NCBI RefSeq assembly: GCF_036417845.1
Contig: NC_089981.1
Span: 9,007,501-9,071,500, forward strand
Origin: Apteryx mantelli
Taxonomy: Eukaryota; Chordata; Aves; Apterygiformes; Apterygidae
Reading direction: 5' to 3'
DNA: 64,000 nucleotides
Below the pieces are notes generated by a model. It searched no databases and was not told the origin of the DNA. It saw nothing but the letters and a program-made list of their open reading frames with translations. This document shows positions 59,001-64,000 of this stretch, piece after piece. Both the position numbers and the translations under genes were made by a program. Position 1 is the first letter of the stretch. Each line of letters opens with the position of its first letter.

Positions 59001-60347
59001 ATTGGCCTGGGCTCATAACGAGCATCCTTAGTTGGACAGCTCAAGACCTGACAAAGCTCATTAATCCCACTATTAGTCAAAATCAGATTGCTTTGATCGC
59101 ATTGCTCCAGGAACATAGTCCTGGTGTGGCACGAGAGGGCTGAACAAAGCCCTTCTCCACACAAACACTTGCCCCTCTGATGCCTACATAAATCCCATAG
59201 TGATGGCTCCTCAGGTATAAGGCTAAGGACCCTCGGTGGAAGCACCAGTCTGCAGGGTTACACAATGCAGTAGCATGCACAGTGCAAAGAAGAGGCCTAA
59301 ACAAATCTCAACAGCAGCATGGCATGCATAAAAAGACTTCTCCTCTCCTTCCGAGCTTTCTATTTGCTTTGAGATCCAAAGCTAGGATCAAACGAGGCAG
59401 GGGCTGCCTGACACAAAGCTTCATTAAGCCAAAAGGCATCCTCCCAGGACTCCCTTTGGCTCCTGCATCTACAGAGCTCTGGGGATACCCATGAACGGAC
59501 AAGCTCTGCTGTGAACACTGCGGCTCTCCAGATTTCATATGAGTGGCCCCCTTTGCCCACAACACTCCTTGCCTGCTATTCAGGAGCAATGAACTGCTAA
59601 GAGGAACAGTGCTGGCTGGTGCTCAAATGGGTGTAAAGGCTGCCAGGTGAAAGCCAGTCTGCTGGTTTTGGAGACCACAAGTCATCACTTTGACCGGGGG
59701 CTGAAGGACACAGAAGTGCACCCCTGCACACTGGCGCCATCTGGTCCCAGCTGTCTACATGCTCACCTCTCAGCCCCACTCCCCCCTGCAAACCTGCCCT
59801 TGCTCATGTCACGCTGCACACTCCCTGCACGGGCTTTTCACAGAGGCCATGGTGGCAATGCAGTAGGCAATGTGGGCATGCCTGAAAACCGAGGGGTGCC
59901 TCTCCTTCCACTTCCCACCCCCAGCCTGGAGCCTGCCATTCCTGACAAGCATGAAGCCTGAGCACTGTGCCATGGCGTCCAACCCTGCCACGTGACATGT
60001 CCCCACGACTCACCAGCAAGTGTCAACGCACATGCCGGTGGGCCAGAGGAGGATGAGGGAATTCCTGCTTTTGGGGCACAATTCCTCCTGCGCCAGCTTC
60101 TTCCTGCCCAGGCACCTCCTTCGCACCGCAGAGCATCTGCAGCTCCCAGGGCCCCAGCCAGTGCTTCAGGCAGAAGGTCCTGCCTCCTCTGCAGAGAGGA
60201 ACAGCAGGGGCTGACGTGGAGGCTGCTTTCTTGGGGGCCGTGCTGGTAATGCCCCTGGCAGAGTCTCGGGAACGGAGGTCAGAGTGCACGGTGCTCAAAA
60301 TCTGCCACAGTCACTGCCCCTGTGGGCCCCTGCTGTGGAGGTTTGAG

Positions 60348-60485
60348 CTGGGGCCATGGGGCAGGAGGTCTCTGTGCTGGGCTCTGTGGGGCACCGGGAC
60401 AGAGCTGGGGCCTTGGGGCAGTCAGTGGCAGCTGGGGCCATGGGGCAGGAGGTCTGGGCTGGGGCTGTGGGGCAGGGGGAAAGAG
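60348..60485. repeat. G-rich minisatellite, copy B
   Basis: Counterpart of 5828-5965 with the same unit order and scattered substitutions. Confidence 0.8.
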
Positions 60486-63329
60486 CTGGCCGGGGCTCCA
60501 CAGGGGCAGGGGCCGCGTCTTCCCGGGCTGAGCCGTGGTGCCCCATAGCAGCCCTGCTCCCAGCATGCCGTGGGGATGCCCCAAGGCATGCTGGGAGTGT
60601 GGCTGCCACCAGCCCAGCCCTGGTGTGGCGGAGCCGAGGTGCTGGCACCCTGAGGGCGCTGCCTTCCTGCCAGCTTAAAGCCATGGGCTCTATGCAGCCA
60701 GTGCGTCGCTGTCTGCTTTCCGGGGGCGTGCAGTCGTGTGCCTTGCAACCTCCTCGATCGCCTCCTTGGCACACTCCAGGCTCCTTTGTGCGACCTTAGA
60801 TCCCTTCTCCATGCATGTTCTGATGCTCTGGTCCCCTCACACCTGCTAAAGTCTCCTCCAGTCCTCTCCCTGCATCCTCAGGTTCCTTCTGTTTCCCTCC
60901 GTGAGCACCTGAGCCCCCTGCTTTCCCCACCCTCAGCACTCTCCTCCCTTCCGTTTCCCCCAAGGCTTCCTCTGATCCCCTCCGTTGCTCACCACGCGCA
61001 CCCTCAGCCCCTCCATTCCCTTCCCTCTGTGCTCCCGTCCCCTCCATTCACCTCCCGGCACGCTCGCATCCCCTCCCTTTCCCCCACTCACACTCACTTC
61101 CCCTCTCCAGCTTCTCTCTTCTGCAGTCAGTGCTGCTGCCGAAGGCACCGTGCCCCTTCCACAGACCTCTGCAGCTGTACAGTTGGGGCAAGGGGGGGGT
61201 CAGTAGGAACTCAGCTCTGCTCCCACTGTCTCGCTCACTCCATTGCTTCCTTTGAGGCTCCCTCAGATTTGCAGGGCGGAAAATAATGTGCAGGGGATGC
61301 CTTTCAGGCACTCGGTGTAAAGCCACTCTGCTTGCCATGCAGCCATCTCAGCTATCTGTTCTGCTTCTGCAAGGGGTCTCTCAGCCTGAGGTGCTTACCA
61401 AGCAGGTGAGAAAGGAAAGACCTCAGGCATCGTTTCCTTCTGAAGAGGCCAGAGGGCCGGCCGCTCCTCGGACCACCCTCAGGGCAGACTGAGAATTAAC
61501 CAGAGAGGGTCACCAGAATGTACTGTGTGCAGGCATTATTCCCATGCCTCGTTCGGGTGTGTGATACTGCGTTGTCACGCTGTAGATGGGAAGCTGCTCT
61601 CAGTCTCCTCCACTGGGAACCCAAGCGGTGGGATGGCACTGCAAGTGTTGCAGGCTCCATCTGAGCATCACATTTTTCTTCTGCAAAATGAGTGACTTTA
61701 GAAGGGAAATGGGCTTTTGGGGCTCCAGTGATAATCTCCACCTGGCGCCACCCTTCTTTTGGTTTTGCCCTGTTAGGATCACATCTTCAAAACCCCCCAA
61801 TTAGAACCCACCCCAAGACCAGGATTCACAGACGTCGTCCCTAACGCAGAGAGAATTTATTGCCGAGGGAAAGAAATGACCTTTCCGATAAGCGCTTTTA
61901 TTTTTCTTGATTTTCCCAGGCTTTGACACTGTTTGGAGGCATTCATGGTGGATTTGCCTTAACACAGTTTTCAGGGTGAGAGAGCAAACCCCTCTGCTCC
62001 TTCGCTAGGCCATGCCATCTCCATGCCTGTGGCCTAGGGAAGCAACAGCTAGGAGTTGGCCCTTCCTCCCCAGAGGCTGAGAGAGTGCAGTCACAGTCTT
62101 CCTCTTCATTCATCCACTTGCTCATTTAGGCCTTCCTTCCTGAGCAGAGCCTCTCCTTGCCAGCAGTTGTAGCCCCACAACCCTGATCTGGGGACATTGC
62201 GGGAGTGGCATGCCTGAGGTGAGCCCCAGCCTGGGGGACCCCTCCTGTGGCTCCCCGTGCCCCCTGCTGTCCTTGGGGAGTGGGCAGTGAGGTGCGGGCA
62301 GCTCCCTAAAGTGCCCCAGGCAGCTCCCCTTGCCCTTGCAGGGCCCACCTTGGCAGCACCTGGGGGGTCAAGGGATCCCTGCAGCCCCTCTGTGACATGG
62401 CCTGGGGCATCACGCAGTGCATCGCAGCAACAGCTGCGCCCTCCCCATATGGCCCTGGGAGCCTGAGCTGAGCCCAGGTGCTTGGGGCTGCTCTTGCCAC
62501 GACTCTGCCCTGCCCTGCCCTGCCCTGCTCTGCTCTGGAGCAGCTGCTGTGCAGCGAGCAGGAGAAGGCAAGAGGAGGTGGTGGGACAGTGCGAGACGCT
62601 GTTTGGTGACCTTCCCAGCAGGTCATTGGAGAGGAGCGTTTCTTCCTGGCCACAAGAGCTCTTTGGACTAACTCCGTAGGCTGGGAATTCCCTCTGTGCC
62701 CCTAGGGAAGTCCTCAGTGCTGCTGGGAATTGCTGCCTGCGGGAGCCCTCCATAATATGGCGCTGTCAGGGCTGCAGAACTTGCACGTTTAGAATCTTTG
62801 CTCCCCGGCAGCGCGTCCACCCCTGTGTTACTAGTCCCTTGTCAGCTGCGGTCATAGGACCTTTGGTCCTCGCTCCAATAACTCTTTCTTCCTTTGCCGC
62901 TGTCACACCTGTGGTCCTTGGCACTGTGGAGCCAACCTGGTTTGACAGGAGTGTTTTGGAGGTGGACAGTCATGGCTACTGGAGTCTTTGAGCACTGGGA
63001 AGGTGCATGAGAGGAGCACTTGTAAAGGTGCTTCATGTCTGAAGAATTTGCAGACGGCTCCTGTGTATTTCCCTGTTGCTGCTGTTTTCGGTTTTGGATC
63101 ATCTTTCCAACCACACCTTCCAACTTCTGCCCCTCATGTCTGTGGGCTCAGTAATTTACGTATTCTCTTGTGAACCAAATGCTTGCTTCACTCACAGGAG
63201 ATTTACCTTGTCCTCTTCAGCAATTTTCTTTGCCTGAGAAACTTCTGCAAAAGTAAAGAGCTTTACTTCTGTGCTTACAAAAGTCCATTTGTGGTTCATA
63301 TGCTCTTTGAGTTCAGGTTCTGAGGAAGA

Positions 63330-64000
63330 ATGGACCTCAGGCAGACTGAGCGAGTCCTTGCAGAAGTCAAAATGTCTTTACCTTACTCCTTTTCGGTAAG
63401 TAATGGATTTCACACAGCACAGTGATGCCAGTGCACTTTTCGCTCAGCTGAGAAGAACTTCCTCCAAAGTGTACCACAGTCTAAAAGAACCTGTACCTTT
63501 GCTCCCTACAGGCACGCTATAGCGTGAGAGAAAGGAAGCCTGTTGTATGCTATCAAGCTCCACTGGAAAGTAGGTTATAGGCGCAGCTTCTCGGAAGGGC
63601 TAATCTCTCGTGTAGAAGGGGGATAGAAGATGTTAAACGAAAATGTAGCTACGCACAGCGCAATCAGAAACTATGTTTAGGTTCTGTAATTGTAGGGCCA
63701 TCAAAGGCCGGTGGACACCAAGAAGGGGAAGATGGCCAAGATGCTCACAAGGAGTATGACCTTCGGCGCAGGAATACTGTTGTCCAGTATCAAGAGCCTT
63801 TGGAATGTGGGTTACGCGCGCAGTTTGTCAGAAGGGCTGATTCCTTGGGCTTAAGGGTGGGAGCTATAAGTTCTTGAATGAAAATGTGCATACGCAGAGA
63901 CAAACAAGAAACGATGACTTGGTACTGTAATGACAGGGTCCTCAGAGGACGATGAAGAGCAGGAAGAGGATGACGGCGAAGATACTCCAAAGCCATCTAA
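63330..64000 (+). CDS. ATAD2: ATAD2-like gene, second tandem copy, first exons only
   Basis: Exons at 63330-63395, 63512-63569, 63696-63806 and from 63937 to the window end correspond to exons 1-4 of the gene at 8804. Splice sites and phases are all kept and no stop is introduced. Compared with copy A there are five exon substitutions, all amino-acid changing: Thr to Ser in exon 1; Asp to Ala, Asn to Asp and His to Arg in exon 3; Ser to Gly in exon 4. The remainder lies beyond the window, so whether it keeps AAA1 or repairs the phase break at the AAA2 exons is unknown. Confidence 0.85.

Larger units (their letters stand above)
54919..64000. repeat. Segmental duplication, copy B (next tandem unit, runs off the window)
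   Basis: Direct copy of 1-9474, giving a tandem period of about 54.9 kb at its left edge. Relative to copy A it lacks 424 bp between 58560 and 58561. Around 55430-55490 it keeps about 50 bp of unique sequence that copy A replaces with a TA repeat. Between 56022 and 63329 I recognise no gene; it repeats the GC-rich and pyrimidine-rich stretches of copy A. The first three complete exons of a second ATAD2-like gene and part of the fourth lie at its right end. Confidence 0.97.

Noticed and set aside
1-64000. CRISPR arrays, tRNA or rRNA genes
   Set aside because: No regularly spaced direct repeats and no cloverleaf or rRNA signature were seen; the tRNA-Trp-like bases at 42639 are a retroviral primer site.

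Overview
The window looks like bird genomic DNA. It carries CR1 LINE copies ending in the ATTCTGTG-type 3' repeat, a short provirus with a tRNA-Trp primer binding site and alpharetrovirus-like gag, olfactory receptor (OR) and Mas-related GPCR (MRGPR) pseudogenes, and a compact multi-exon gene with short introns. I cannot name the species or chromosome. Layout: (1) 1-9474 and 54919-64000 are two direct copies of one segment, differing by roughly 2% by eye, so the window holds one tandem unit of about 54.9 kb plus the start of the next. (2) 8804-19965 (+) is an ATAD2-like AAA+ ATPase gene in 21 recognisable exons; a second copy begins at 63330 and runs off the end. Its first AAA domain has intact nucleotide-binding motifs. 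It has a tandem series of in-frame N-terminal exons, no bromodomain, and one exon junction (17219/17695) where the reading phase fails. (3) 20.5-21.3 kb is a dense CpG island. (4) 24355-26203 is an MRGPR pseudogene broken by a 5'-truncated CR1; a further MRGPR 3' fragment lies near 27.8 kb. (5) 33517-34452 is one intact OR4-like receptor, followed by a decayed relative at 37.8-38.8 kb and two minus-strand OR pseudogenes at 44.9-46.0 and 51.5-52.4 kb. (6) 39691-42891 is a minus-strand, internally deleted provirus with 233-bp LTRs differing at 2 positions, a 6-bp target duplication, a long open gag, a short pol tail and broken env tails. How it fits together: the ATAD2-like gene is the main cellular gene and is being duplicated with its flanking DNA. 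The OR and MRGPR loci look like a receptor cluster in decay with one survivor. The provirus is a recent arrival. The best candidates for something undescribed are the tandemly duplicated ATAD2 paralogue without a bromodomain but with an expanded basic/acidic exon array, and the mosaic provirus. Long stretches (about 28-33.5, 34.5-37.8, 42.9-44.9, 46-51.5 and 53.4-54.9 kb) showed no gene I could support.
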